A stretch of DNA of 5,542 nt, taken from contig JAFADB010000182.1 of NCBI GenBank assembly GCA_023425225.1, positions 1 to 5,542 on the forward strand. Reading direction: 5' to 3'. A model generated the notes under the pieces. It saw nothing but the letters and a program-made list of their open reading frames with translations, did no database searches and was not told the origin of the DNA. The position numbers and the translations under genes are program-made. This DNA is from Pseudomonadota bacterium. GTDB lineage: Bacteria > Pseudomonadota > Gammaproteobacteria > Xanthomonadales > Xanthomonadaceae. Positions 1 to 5,207 of the stretch are shown piece after piece; the first letter of the stretch is position 1, and the number at the start of each line of letters is the position of its first letter.

Positions 1-179
1 AGATCAACACGGTCGGCAAGAGCCTGGGCGATGCCAGCCGCAAGACCCGCACCATCGAGCGCAAGCTGCGCGGGGTGGAGTCGCTGTCCACCGACGCCTC
101 GCGCGCGCTGCTGGGCATGGACGGGGAGACCGAGGAGCCGGAAGGCGACGACGGGGAGGCAGCGCCGCCGGAGGAGTGA
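1..179 (+). CDS. rmuC: RmuC family DNA recombination protein, C-terminal fragment
   Basis: This is the 3' end of a plus-strand gene whose start lies before the window. The frame begins at base 3 and stops with TGA at 177-179, giving 58 visible residues. The segment VGKSLGDASRKTRTIERKLRGVESL is helical and charged. It resembles the coiled-coil end of RmuC proteins of the type that finish with an 'R-T-R-x-I-x-R-K-L-K-x-V-E-x-L' motif. RmuC proteins have a coiled coil and a nuclease-like core, and are thought to limit recombination between inverted repeats. The core is outside the window, so the assignment rests on this tail and on memory of the family. The last 18 or so residues are very acidic (E, D, G, P) and probably disordered. 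The next gene is about 1 kb away, so this gene probably ends its transcript here, although I see no clear terminator after it. Confidence 0.6.
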   Translation, partial: INTVGKSLGDASRKTRTIERKLRGVESLSTDASRALLGMDGETEEPEGDDGEAAPPEE

Positions 180-296
180 GGGCGGCATGCCGGGCCGGCG
201 AACGCCTGGAACGCAGGACCTGCGGTGTGCCACGGCACCTTGAGACTTGGATCGAGGCTTGCACGCCGAACCCCGGCTCCCGTCATCCCGCGAACG

Positions 297-340
297 CGCA
301 CTGCGGTCCGGAGAAACCCGCACTACTGTCCGGAGAAAAC
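297..340. repeat. Tandem 22-bp duplication
   Basis: Two adjacent 22-bp units, 297-318 and 319-340, share the pattern CGCACT-x-C-x-GTCCGGAGAAA and differ at three positions (third, first and first bases of their local triplets: 303/325, 305/327 and 317/339). The 11-bp core GTCCGGAGAAA is identical in both. It lies in non-coding DNA and no function is evident. Replication slippage or a two-site protein-binding region are both possible. Confidence 0.6.
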
Positions 341-404
341 GCAGAACCAAGCAACCGTTATTTGGCGAGCAAGCAACAGTCAGCGGGAGTGACGCGAATC
401 ACCG

Positions 405-436
405 GAGTTCATGTTCGGAAGAGTTCATGCCCGGAA
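405..436. repeat. Tandem 16-bp duplication
   Basis: Units 405-420 and 421-436 read GAGTTCATG-TT-CGGAA and GAGTTCATG-CC-CGGAA, matching at 14 of 16 positions. The pair sits directly before the left arm of the 125-bp inverted-repeat element, starting nine bases after it ends. It could be a slippage product or a trace of an insertion event. It is too short to classify. Confidence 0.6.
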
Positions 437-444
437 AGATCGAA

Positions 445-569
445 TCGTCGTCCCCGCGCAGGCGGGGACCCAGTGCCTGTGCCTTGAAGGGTGAGGCTAT
501 CGGGAGGTTTTGTCGCTGACTGACTTCACCGCGAAAGTCGCTGGGTCCCCGCCTGCGCGGGGACGACGA
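445..569 (+). repeat. 125-bp element with 29-bp perfect terminal inverted repeats (copy A)
   Basis: The arms 445-473 and 541-569 are exact reverse complements over 29 bases. Each arm holds its own perfect hairpin: 450-469 reads GTCCCCGC-GCAG-GCGGGGAC (8-bp stem, 4-base loop) and 545-564 is its reverse complement. The 67 bases between the arms have no coding capacity. The whole can fold as one long stem or as two separate hairpins, as in paired REP-type or MITE-like intergenic elements. The interior is repeated in inverted orientation at 857-928 with 64 of 72 matches, so this is a real mobile or dispersed family and not a single terminator. No transposase is present, so any movement would need help from elsewhere. 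I do not know an established name for this family. Similar GC-rich hairpins are common between genes of xanthomonads. Confidence 0.8.
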
Positions 570-604
570 ATACATGCATGCCGGTGCCACGGTCCAAGTC
601 CCGT

Positions 605-619
605 CGTCGCCAGGCGACG
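605..619. repeat. 15-bp palindrome
   Basis: CGTCGCC-A-GGCGACG has two perfect 7-bp arms around a single central base. A one-base loop cannot form a stable RNA hairpin without opening inner pairs, so a dimeric protein-binding site is conceivable. No gene start is close, so the palindrome may also be part of an unrecognised dispersed repeat. Confidence 0.35.
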
Positions 620-793
620 TCGCAACGATTTTCCCGCAAATCATCGCCGACAAAGCAGGAAAACTCACCCGGACAAGTGAGTGCACGAACGCGGGAACCG
701 CTTCTCAGCAGCTGAAGTGCTTCACCAAAGCCGAATGGCTGGTCATGGCAGATCATTCATGGACGTTCGTACAGATCGAAGCAACATCCATGG

Positions 794-813
794 GTTCCCG
801 CCTGCGCGGGAGC
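794..813 (-). repeat. Solo hairpin of the same repeat family
   Basis: The sequence GTTCCCGC-CTGC-GCGGGAGC forms an 8-bp stem with one T-G pair and the same CTGC loop as the right arm of copy A. It is flanked by GG on the left and GACGA on the right, as are the other family members. It has no partner arm or matching interior nearby, so it is either a stand-alone unit or the remnant of an element whose other half is lost. Confidence 0.65.
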
Positions 814-831
814 GACGATCGGAGTTTCCCC

Positions 832-957
832 GGACGGCCACGCACGCAGGCGCAAACCCAGCGACTTTCGCGGTGAAGTCAGCCTGCTACGAAACCTCCC
901 GGTAGCCTCGTCCTTCAAGGCGCAGGCACCGGATCCCCGCCTGCGTGGGGATGACGA
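832..957 (-). repeat. Inverted, partly decayed second copy of the 125-bp element (copy B)
   Basis: On the minus strand this matches copy A. The interior 857-928 pairs with 474-545 of copy A at 64 of 72 positions, including the shared segments CTGACTTCACCGCGAAAG and TCGCTGGG. One arm is well kept: 933-952 forms ATCCCCGC-CTGC-GTGGGGAT with one G-T pair, followed by GACGA. The other arm (about 837-856) keeps GCAGGCG but has lost the complementary bases, so it no longer forms the hairpin. Copies A and B point in opposite directions and could pair with each other across 570-831. The decay suggests an older insertion or one no longer under selection for structure. Confidence 0.75.
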
Positions 958-1023
958 GTTCAACTTTTCCGAGTGCTCGTCCGGCCCGGCCGACAGTTGC
1001 CGGCCCGACGTTCTCTCCAGGCA

Positions 1024-1049
1024 GCGGTGCGCCTGTGCGGGGACAACGG
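1024..1049 (-). repeat. Eroded half-copy of the hairpin repeat
   Basis: Bases 1031-1049 match the right arm of copy A (551-569) at 16 of 19 positions, reading GCCTGTGCGGGGACAACGG. The left half of the hairpin is no longer complementary. It is the copy closest to the peroxidase start and looks like a fossil of the same family. Chance similarity is possible because the pattern is short and GC-rich. Confidence 0.4.
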
Positions 1050-1149
1050 TTCTTCCTTGCCGTGTCAGGAACGGGTGCGGTTTCGCGCACGCAACGCACC
1101 GCCGACGCACGGCCGCTGCAGGCGGTTTCGCGCAACGGTGCGTTTCCGC

Positions 1150-1180
1150 GTGCCGACCTTGCAGCCGGCCGCGCTACCCT
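1150..1180 (+). promoter_or_regulatory. Possible promoter of the peroxidase gene
   Basis: TACCCT at 1175-1180, in the context GCGCTACCCTG, lies 28 bases before the ATG. It resembles the GCTA..(C/A)T-type -10 boxes common just upstream of xanthomonad genes. No good -35 hexamer stands 16-18 bases upstream: TTGCAG at 1159-1164 is only 10 bases away, and 1150-1156 is a weak match. A start near 1186-1188 would leave a leader of about 20 bases. This is a pattern-based guess. Confidence 0.3.
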
Positions 1181-1208
1181 GTCGCCTCTTTCCCGAAGAC
1201 CCGCGGCC

Positions 1209-1754
1209 ATGACCGAATCGATCCAGTCCATTCCCCTCACCACCATCGACGGCCAGCCGGCAACGCTGGGCGACTACCGCGGCAAGGTGCTGCTGCTGGT
1301 CAACGTCGCTTCCAAGTGCGGGCTGACACCGCAGTACGAGGGGCTGGAGAAGCTCTACCGGGAGAAGCACGACGCTGGCCTGGACGTGCTCGGTTTCCCG
1401 GCCAACGACTTCAAGGGCCAGGAGCCGGGCAGCGAGGCCGAGATCAAGCAGTTCTGCACGCTGACCTACGACGTCACCTTCCCGATGTTCGCCAAGATCG
1501 CCGTCACCGGTGCGGCCATCCATCCGCTGTACGCGCAGCTGATCGCCGCGCAGCCGCAGGCCACCGGCGAAGGCCCGATGCGCGAGAAGCTGGCCGGCTT
1601 CGGCATCGAGCCCAACCCGGCGCCGGGCGTGCTGTGGAACTTCGAGAAGTTCCTGGTCGGCCGCGACGGCACGGTGCTCGGCCGCTTCGCCCCGGACGTG
1701 ACGGCCGATGATCCACGCCTGCTGGCCGCCATCGACGCCGCGCTGGCGCGCTGA
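1209..1754 (+). CDS. btuE: BtuE-type glutathione/thioredoxin peroxidase
   Basis: This is a complete 181-residue protein, about the size of E. coli BtuE (183). It should reduce hydrogen peroxide and organic or lipid hydroperoxides in the cytoplasm, with no signal peptide visible. The glutathione-peroxidase fold signatures are in order: NVASKCGLTPQY with the peroxidatic Cys37, GFPANDFKGQEPG with Gln71, and LWNFEKFLVGRDG with Trp143 and Asn144. These complete the Cys-Gln-Trp-Asn catalytic tetrad. Cys83 in IKQFCTLTYDVTFPMF sits where two-Cys members carry the resolving cysteine. These are the only two cysteines, because the usual FPCNQF cysteine is Ala65. That points to a thioredoxin-recycled enzyme with a Cys37-Cys83 disulfide (inference). 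The ATG at 1209 was chosen because the protein then begins as BtuE homologues do. There is no strong Shine-Dalgarno site. The gene stands alone, convergent with the mla operon, and a vitamin B12 role should not be assumed from the name. Confidence 0.93.
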   Translation: MTESIQSIPLTTIDGQPATLGDYRGKVLLLVNVASKCGLTPQYEGLEKLYREKHDAGLDVLGFPANDFKGQEPGSEAEIKQFCTLTYDVTFPMFAKIAVTGAAIHPLYAQLIAAQPQATGEGPMREKLAGFGIEPNPAPGVLWNFEKFLVGRDGTVLGRFAPDVTADDPRLLAAIDAALAR

Positions 1755-1782
1755 GCCGGGGGGAAAAGCCGCGGCCCCAACG

Positions 1783-1814
1783 CGACAGGCCCGGGATCGC
1801 TCCCGGGCCTGTCG
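1783..1814. terminator. Shared bidirectional hairpin terminator
   Basis: A perfect 14-bp stem, CGACAGGCCCGGGA paired with TCCCGGGCCTGTCG, closes on a TCGC loop. It lies 28 bases after the peroxidase stop and 35 bases after the mlaA stop on the other strand, between convergent genes. Its position and strength fit termination in both directions. Neither side has a proper T-run, so termination may be imperfect or the hairpin may mainly protect 3' ends. Confidence 0.65.
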
Positions 1815-1849
1815 GTATGGGCCTGCCGGAACCGTAAGTCGGCGTCGGC

Positions 1850-2848
1850 CTATCTGCCCCAGTTGGGGATGGGCATCGCGTCCACCGGCACGGTGTGGTC
1901 GTCCTCGTGCAGGTAGTCGGGCAGGTCGTCCTGCGAGTCCCGCGAGCGGCGCAGGTCGTTCTGGATCTGGTAGTTGCGCCGCTGCACCCAGGCATCGCGC
2001 GTCAGCGCGTACTCGTCCGGTGCGCTGTCGCGCAGCTCGTCCAGCGGCATCAGCTGCACGCGCGTATCCACCAACTGCAGGCCCTGCAGGGCGAACCGCA
2101 CCTTGTCTTCCTCCACCTGCCGCAGCGGCGACAACGGCGCGTCGCCGACCAGGCCGAAGGCGTCGCGCAGCGTGCGCGGGCCGAAGAACGGCAGCTCCAG
2201 GTAGCGCGAGTTGCGCCAGCCCCAGGTGCCCATGGTCTGGCCGAAGTCCTCGCTGCGACGCGGCAGCAGCGCCTTGGTGGCCGGGTCGAACAGGCCGCCC
2301 ACACCCAGCGTGCTGTTCATCAGGAAGCGTGCCAGCGTGGTCCAGGCGTCGCCGGGGCGGCCCTGCAGCAGCTGGTTGACCATGGTCAGCGGCGAACCGA
2401 GGTTGCCGAAGAAGTTGTTCACGCCCAGGCGCGCCGGACGCGGCACCACGTTGACGTAGGCGGTGGCCAGCGGCCGCGCGATCATCCGGTCCACGCCCAT
2501 GTTGAAGGCGTGGATGCGACGGTTCATCGGCTCCCACGGATCGTAGACCGAACCGCTGGCGGCCGCCTGCGCGGCCCTGCCGTTGCCGCTGGCGGTACCG
2601 CCGTACAGCGCGGCGTAATCGTCCTCGGCGTCTTCGTTGTCGCCCGCCACAGCGGGCTGCGCCGCGTCCGTGGCCGGCGGCGCGAGGGCGGTATCGCTGG
2701 TATCGGCAGGTGCCGCGTCCGGCTCGGCCGGGGAGCCGACGGCCGCATCGGCCGCGGCCGTCGGCGCCGCCTCGCGCCGGGCATGGCCGGCGCAGGCCGT
2801 CAGCACGAGGGTGGCCAGCAGCAGGAAGGACAGGCGCAGGGAAGTCAT
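1850..2848 (-). CDS. mlaA: MlaA (VacJ) outer-membrane lipoprotein
   Basis: This 332-residue protein is the outer-membrane component of the Mla pathway. MlaA sits as a ring in the inner leaflet and lets mislocalised outer-leaflet phospholipids pass to MlaC. Residues 1-19 are a lipoprotein signal ending in the lipobox LTAC, with Cys19 as the lipidation site and Ala20 next, which fits outer-membrane sorting. Residues about 20-100 are an Ala/Pro/Asp-rich, probably disordered linker that E. coli MlaA (251 residues) lacks. The MlaA domain follows at about 101-310: YDPWEPMNRRIHAFN (102-116), VPRPARLGVNNFFGNLGSP (135-153), RFLMNSTLGVGGLFDPA (174-190) and LPFFGPRTLRDA (219-230). The ATG at 2848 overlaps the mlaB TGA as ATGA and lacks its own strong ribosome site, so translation is probably coupled. 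It is the last gene of the operon and ends with TAG. In E. coli mlaA is unlinked from mlaFEDCB. Confidence 0.95.
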   Translation of the reverse strand: MTSLRLSFLLLATLVLTACAGHARREAAPTAAADAAVGSPAEPDAAPADTSDTALAPPATDAAQPAVAGDNEDAEDDYAALYGGTASGNGRAAQAAASGSVYDPWEPMNRRIHAFNMGVDRMIARPLATAYVNVVPRPARLGVNNFFGNLGSPLTMVNQLLQGRPGDAWTTLARFLMNSTLGVGGLFDPATKALLPRRSEDFGQTMGTWGWRNSRYLELPFFGPRTLRDAFGLVGDAPLSPLRQVEEDKVRFALQGLQLVDTRVQLMPLDELRDSAPDEYALTRDAWVQRRNYQIQNDLRRSRDSQDDLPDYLHEDDHTVPVDAMPIPNWGR

Positions 2849-3156
2849 GTCAGCGGGGTCGTCGGTGAGGCCTGGAAATCCAGATCGGCGCCCAGGCGGT
2901 AGGCGTCGCGCAGCTCGGCGAGCTCGGGGGACACCCCGGCCAGCGTCACCGGGCCGTACGGACGCAGGCGTGCGCACACCTCCGCCAGCAGCGCCAGCCC
3001 GGCGCTGTCCACCTGCGTGGTTCCGGCCAGGTCGATGCAGCGCGTGCCGGCCAGCAGCGGCAGCGCCTGCTGCCACAGCGCCGGCACCGCGGCGCGGTCG
3101 AGCACGCCGGTCATCACCAGCGTGTCGCCGCGGCGCGCGATGGCCTCACTTGCCAT
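2845..3156 (-). CDS. mlaB: MlaB, STAS-domain subunit of the Mla transporter
   Basis: This is a small cytoplasmic protein of 103 residues from the chosen ATG, similar to E. coli MlaB (97). MlaB binds MlaF and supports assembly and ATPase activity of the MlaFEDB complex. The STAS signature is IDLAGTTQVDSAGLALLAEV at about 41-60. Ser51 takes the place of the functional threonine (Thr52) of E. coli MlaB, a conservative swap. DTLVMTGVLDRAAVPALW near residues 11-28 matches the family's first strand and helix. The ATG at 3156 overlaps mlaC by 11 bp. A GTG at 3168 would add four residues (MAPA). Neither has a convincing Shine-Dalgarno site, so the start is uncertain and probably depends on coupling to mlaC. 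The stop overlaps the mlaA start. The protein alone is a generic STAS domain, and the operon position makes it MlaB. Confidence 0.9.
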   Translation of the reverse strand: MASEAIARRGDTLVMTGVLDRAAVPALWQQALPLLAGTRCIDLAGTTQVDSAGLALLAEVCARLRPYGPVTLAGVSPELAELRDAYRLGADLDFQASPTTPLT

Positions 3157-3826
3157 TGCCGGTGCCACCGGGGCCGTTGGCCGGCTGCTGTACCTGCAGG
3201 GTGCCGTTGCGCAGGTCGGCGGCGACCTGGGCGATGGACTTCTGCCGTAGCGGGGTGTCGAACTGGTTCTTGAAGGTCTGCACGTAGGAGATGCCCTCGA
3301 TCATCACGTCGAACACCTTCCACTGACCGTCGACGTTGCGCACCAGGTAGTCCACCGGGGTGGGATCGGCGCCGGCGCGCACCAGCTCGGTGGACACCTT
3401 CACGCCCAGGTTGTTGGGCAGCGTGGCCTGCGACTTCACCCGGAACGTGGGCTTGCCCTCGAAGCTCAGCAGCGCCGAGCCGTAGCGCTGGGTCAGGTTG
3501 TCCACCATCGCGTCGGCGAACAGCTTGACGTCGGCGTCGGAGGCGCCGCGGGCGTGGATGCCCAGCACCAGGCGCGCGGCGTACATGCGGTCGAACTCGC
3601 GTTCCAGCTCGGCGCCGATGAACTGCTTGAGCGCGGCCGGGCTGTTCTTGAACTCGGTGCGGCGCGCATCCAGCGTGGACAGGATGCGGTTGCTGTTGCT
3701 GACGACCATCTGTGCGGCCGAGCCCTGTGCGCTGGCCGCGGCAGCCGCCGGCTGCGCCAGCACCGTGGCGGGCGCGGAAGCGAGCAAGGCCGAGGCGAGC
3801 AGGGCGGAAAGGAGTCGGGTCTTCAT
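3146..3826 (-). CDS. mlaC: MlaC periplasmic phospholipid-binding shuttle
   Basis: This 226-residue periplasmic protein (Tol-Tol_Ttg2/MlaC family) carries phospholipids between outer-membrane MlaA and the inner-membrane MlaFEDB complex. Residues 1-24 are a Sec signal peptide: a positively charged start (MKTR), a hydrophobic Leu/Ala core, and a likely cut after VLA24. An Ala-rich stretch follows. The mature domain shows typical motifs: FIGAELEREFDRMYAARLVLG (69-89), VDYLVRNVDGQWKVFDVMIEG (158-178) with Trp169 and Asp173, and ISYVQTFKNQF (179-189). The C-terminus is a short flexible Gly/Asn/Pro tail (214-226). The ATG at 3826 overlaps the mlaD stop as ATGA, and only a weak GGAA lies upstream. 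Length is close to the E. coli protein (211). Confidence 0.95.
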   Translation of the reverse strand: MKTRLLSALLASALLASAPATVLAQPAAAAASAQGSAAQMVVSNSNRILSTLDARRTEFKNSPAALKQFIGAELEREFDRMYAARLVLGIHARGASDADVKLFADAMVDNLTQRYGSALLSFEGKPTFRVKSQATLPNNLGVKVSTELVRAGADPTPVDYLVRNVDGQWKVFDVMIEGISYVQTFKNQFDTPLRQKSIAQVAADLRNGTLQVQQPANGPGGTGNGK

Positions 3827-4350
3827 GGTTGCGGTTCCGTTGTGGGCGCGGGGGCGCCGGAGGCATCGGCGGGCGCGGCCGCATCGCCGCCGGCACCACC
3901 GCCGAACATGTACTTGCCGACCAGCTGGATCAGGTCCACGGCCGGCTGGGTGAAGGCGATCTCGCCGCCGGGCTGCAGGTTGTCCGGGGCGCCGCCGGGC
4001 TGCAGGCCGATGTAGCTGTCGCCCAGCAGGCCGGAGGTGTAGATGCCGGCGGAGGTATCGGTGGGAAGGTCCTTGTAGCGCTCGCTGATGGACAGCGTCA
4101 CCACCGAGTCGAACTTGACCGGGTCCAGTTCGATCTTGTCGACCTGGCCGATCGACACGCCGCCGATGCGCACCGGCGCGTGCGGCCGCAGCTGGCCGAT
4201 CTGGCTGAAGCGGGCGCTCAGCTCGTAATGGGCGCCGCCCATGCCGAACTTGCGGTTGGTCGAGGCCAGCGCCAGCACCAGCAGCGAGGCCAGGCCCAGC
4301 AGCAGGAAGGCGCCGACGGAGAATTCGAGTCGTGGTCCACGGATGGCCAT
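3823..4350 (-). CDS. mlaD: MlaD, MCE-domain inner-membrane lipid-transport subunit
   Basis: MlaD forms a homohexameric ring anchored to the inner membrane, with a central hydrophobic pore that passes lipids between MlaC and MlaE. This 175-residue protein (E. coli 183) has a short cytoplasmic start, one membrane helix at about 9-30 (FSVGAFLLLGLASLLVLALA), and a periplasmic MCE domain at about 39-118. That domain includes the conserved PVRIGGVSIGQVDKIELDP and SGLLGDSYIGLQPGG. A helix follows (DLIQLVGKYMFG, 139-150), matching the pore-forming C-terminal helix of E. coli MlaD. An Ala/Pro/Gly tail with no clear structure ends the protein. The ATG at 4350 has a good Shine-Dalgarno site 10 bases upstream. 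It is the only gene in the operon separated from its upstream neighbour by a real gap. Confidence 0.95.
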   Translation of the reverse strand: MAIRGPRLEFSVGAFLLLGLASLLVLALASTNRKFGMGGAHYELSARFSQIGQLRPHAPVRIGGVSIGQVDKIELDPVKFDSVVTLSISERYKDLPTDTSAGIYTSGLLGDSYIGLQPGGAPDNLQPGGEIAFTQPAVDLIQLVGKYMFGGGAGGDAAAPADASGAPAPTTEPQP

Positions 4351-4360
4351 GGGTTATTTC

Positions 4361-4366
4361 ACTCCT
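4361..4366 (-). promoter_or_regulatory. Ribosome binding site of mlaD
   Basis: AGGAGT on the minus strand lies 10 bases before the mlaD ATG. It fixes that start and shows that mlaD can initiate independently of mlaE, unlike the coupled genes downstream. Confidence 0.7.
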
Positions 4367-4415
4367 GATGTAGCGGTTGCCCCAATGCCGGTCGGAGCGG
4401 GTTTTCCATTGGAAC

Positions 4416-4435
4416 CCCGCACGCGGCGGTGCGGG
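4416..4435 (-). other. Hairpin in the mlaE-mlaD gap
   Basis: In the 104-bp gap a perfect 7-bp stem, CCCGCAC with GTGCGGG, closes on a 6-base loop, starting 19 bases after the mlaE stop codon. An 11-base palindrome TTCCA-T-TGGAA follows at 4404-4414. No T-run follows, so full termination is doubtful. It might be a partial terminator, an RNA-processing or stability element that sets MlaFE against MlaDCBA levels, or simply spacer. I see no convincing promoter in the gap. Confidence 0.45.
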
Positions 4436-4454
4436 CTGTTGCGCGCGGGCCGCC

Positions 4455-5207
4455 TCATTGGAACAGCAGCGCGGAAATCACGAAGTTGAACATCAGCACC
4501 AGCAGCGAGGCGTTGACCACCGCGCGGGTGGTCGCCACCGAGGTGCCCTCGATGGTCGGCTCGGCGTGGAAGCCGACATAGGCGGCCACCAGCGCGGCGA
4601 TGGCGCCGAACACCACCGCCTTGAGCAGCGACACGCCGAAGTCGTCCCAGAAATCGACGTTGGCCGACAGGTGCGACCAGAATGCGCCATTGTCGATGCC
4701 CAGGACCTGTACCGCCTCGAACCAGCCGGCGCAGATCGCCAGCGCCACGAAGATGCCGGTCAGCAGCGGCACCGTGAGCACCGCCGCCCAGAAGCGCGGG
4801 GTCACCGCCTTGGCGACCGGGTCGATGGCCATCAGCTCCAGCGCCTTGATCTGGTCGGTGGCGCGCATCAGCCCCAGCTCGGCGGCGATCGAGCTGCCGG
4901 CGCGGCCGATGAACAGCAGCGCGGTCAGCACCGGCGCCAGCTCGCGGTACAGCGACAGCCCCAGCAGCGTGGGCAGCGCGTCCACCGCACCGTAGGTGGT
5001 CAGCGTGCGGTAGCCCTGCAGCGTCAGCACCAGGCCGACGAAGGCGCCGCCGACCACGATGATCGGCAGCGAGCGCGCGCCGATCTTGTAGATCTCGCGG
5101 GTCAGCTCGGTCAGGAAGTCGGGCGTGGGCGTGGACCCGCGCAGCACGGTCAGGAAGAACAGGCCGGCGCGGCCCAGCGAACGGATGGATTCGGCCACGG
5201 CCATCAT
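4455..5207 (-). CDS. mlaE: MlaE, permease of the Mla ABC transporter
   Basis: This 250-residue integral inner-membrane protein (E. coli 260) is the transmembrane subunit that dimerises between MlaF and the MlaD ring and binds the transported phospholipid. An amphipathic N-terminal helix (1-22) is followed by several membrane segments: about 46-66, 80-101, 140-163, 192-212 and 228-248. The family signature GRAGSSIAAELGLMRATDQI (101-120), continuing KALELMAIDPV, is the cytoplasmic coupling region that contacts the ATPase. The first ATG (5207) overlaps the mlaF stop as ATGA. A second ATG directly follows (5204) and is better spaced from the AGGAGG upstream, so the true protein may be one residue shorter. 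Confidence 0.95.
   Translation of the reverse strand: MMAVAESIRSLGRAGLFFLTVLRGSTPTPDFLTELTREIYKIGARSLPIIVVGGAFVGLVLTLQGYRTLTTYGAVDALPTLLGLSLYRELAPVLTALLFIGRAGSSIAAELGLMRATDQIKALELMAIDPVAKAVTPRFWAAVLTVPLLTGIFVALAICAGWFEAVQVLGIDNGAFWSHLSANVDFWDDFGVSLLKAVVFGAIAALVAAYVGFHAEPTIEGTSVATTRAVVNASLLVLMFNFVISALLFQ

Larger units (their letters stand above)
180..1208. other. 1-kb gene-free region rich in repeats
   Basis: No reading frame here looks like a real protein. The open frames are short, run through hairpin repeats, and encode arginine/proline-rich or scrambled sequence. Much of 230-960 has more A and T than the flanking genes. The region holds the repeat elements listed separately, a 15-bp palindrome at 605-619 (CGTCGCC-A-GGCGACG), and a 13-bp direct repeat GCGGTTTCGCGCA at 1077-1089 and 1122-1134. 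The stretch 570-786 between repeat copies has no feature I recognise. The 250 bases before the peroxidase gene probably hold its promoter. The sequence gtcatcccgcgaacgcg near 281-298 may be another worn hairpin copy, but it is too degraded to call. Confidence 0.6.

Noticed and set aside
545..564. Intrinsic terminator of rmuC
   Set aside because: It lies about 370 bases after the stop, has no T-run, and belongs to a dispersed repeat family, so a dedicated terminator role is not supported.
445..957. CRISPR array
   Set aside because: The repeats are inverted as well as direct, spacing is irregular (about 70 to 230 bases), and there are no uniform spacers or cas genes.
945..1208. In-frame 88-codon extension upstream of the peroxidase ATG
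   Set aside because: It starts inside a hairpin repeat, has low-complexity Arg/Ala/Pro composition, and has no counterpart in BtuE-type enzymes, which begin near the ATG at 1209.
399..1246. Several 75-120-codon open frames in the repeat region
   Set aside because: They run through the hairpin repeats and give products with the hallmark 'SSPRRRG' or 'VPAQAGT' strings that come from translating such repeats. None has a domain, a good ribosome site or gene-like codon use.
1065..2537. 490-codon open frame on the minus strand
   Set aside because: It is a frame-shifted shadow of mlaA continuing antisense through the peroxidase gene. It is Arg/Gly/Ala-rich, with no recognisable domain, and is explained by high third-position GC.
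1895..2902. 335-codon open frame on the plus strand
   Set aside because: It is antisense to mlaA, and its His/Arg/Val/Gln-rich composition is typical of mirror frames of GC-rich genes.
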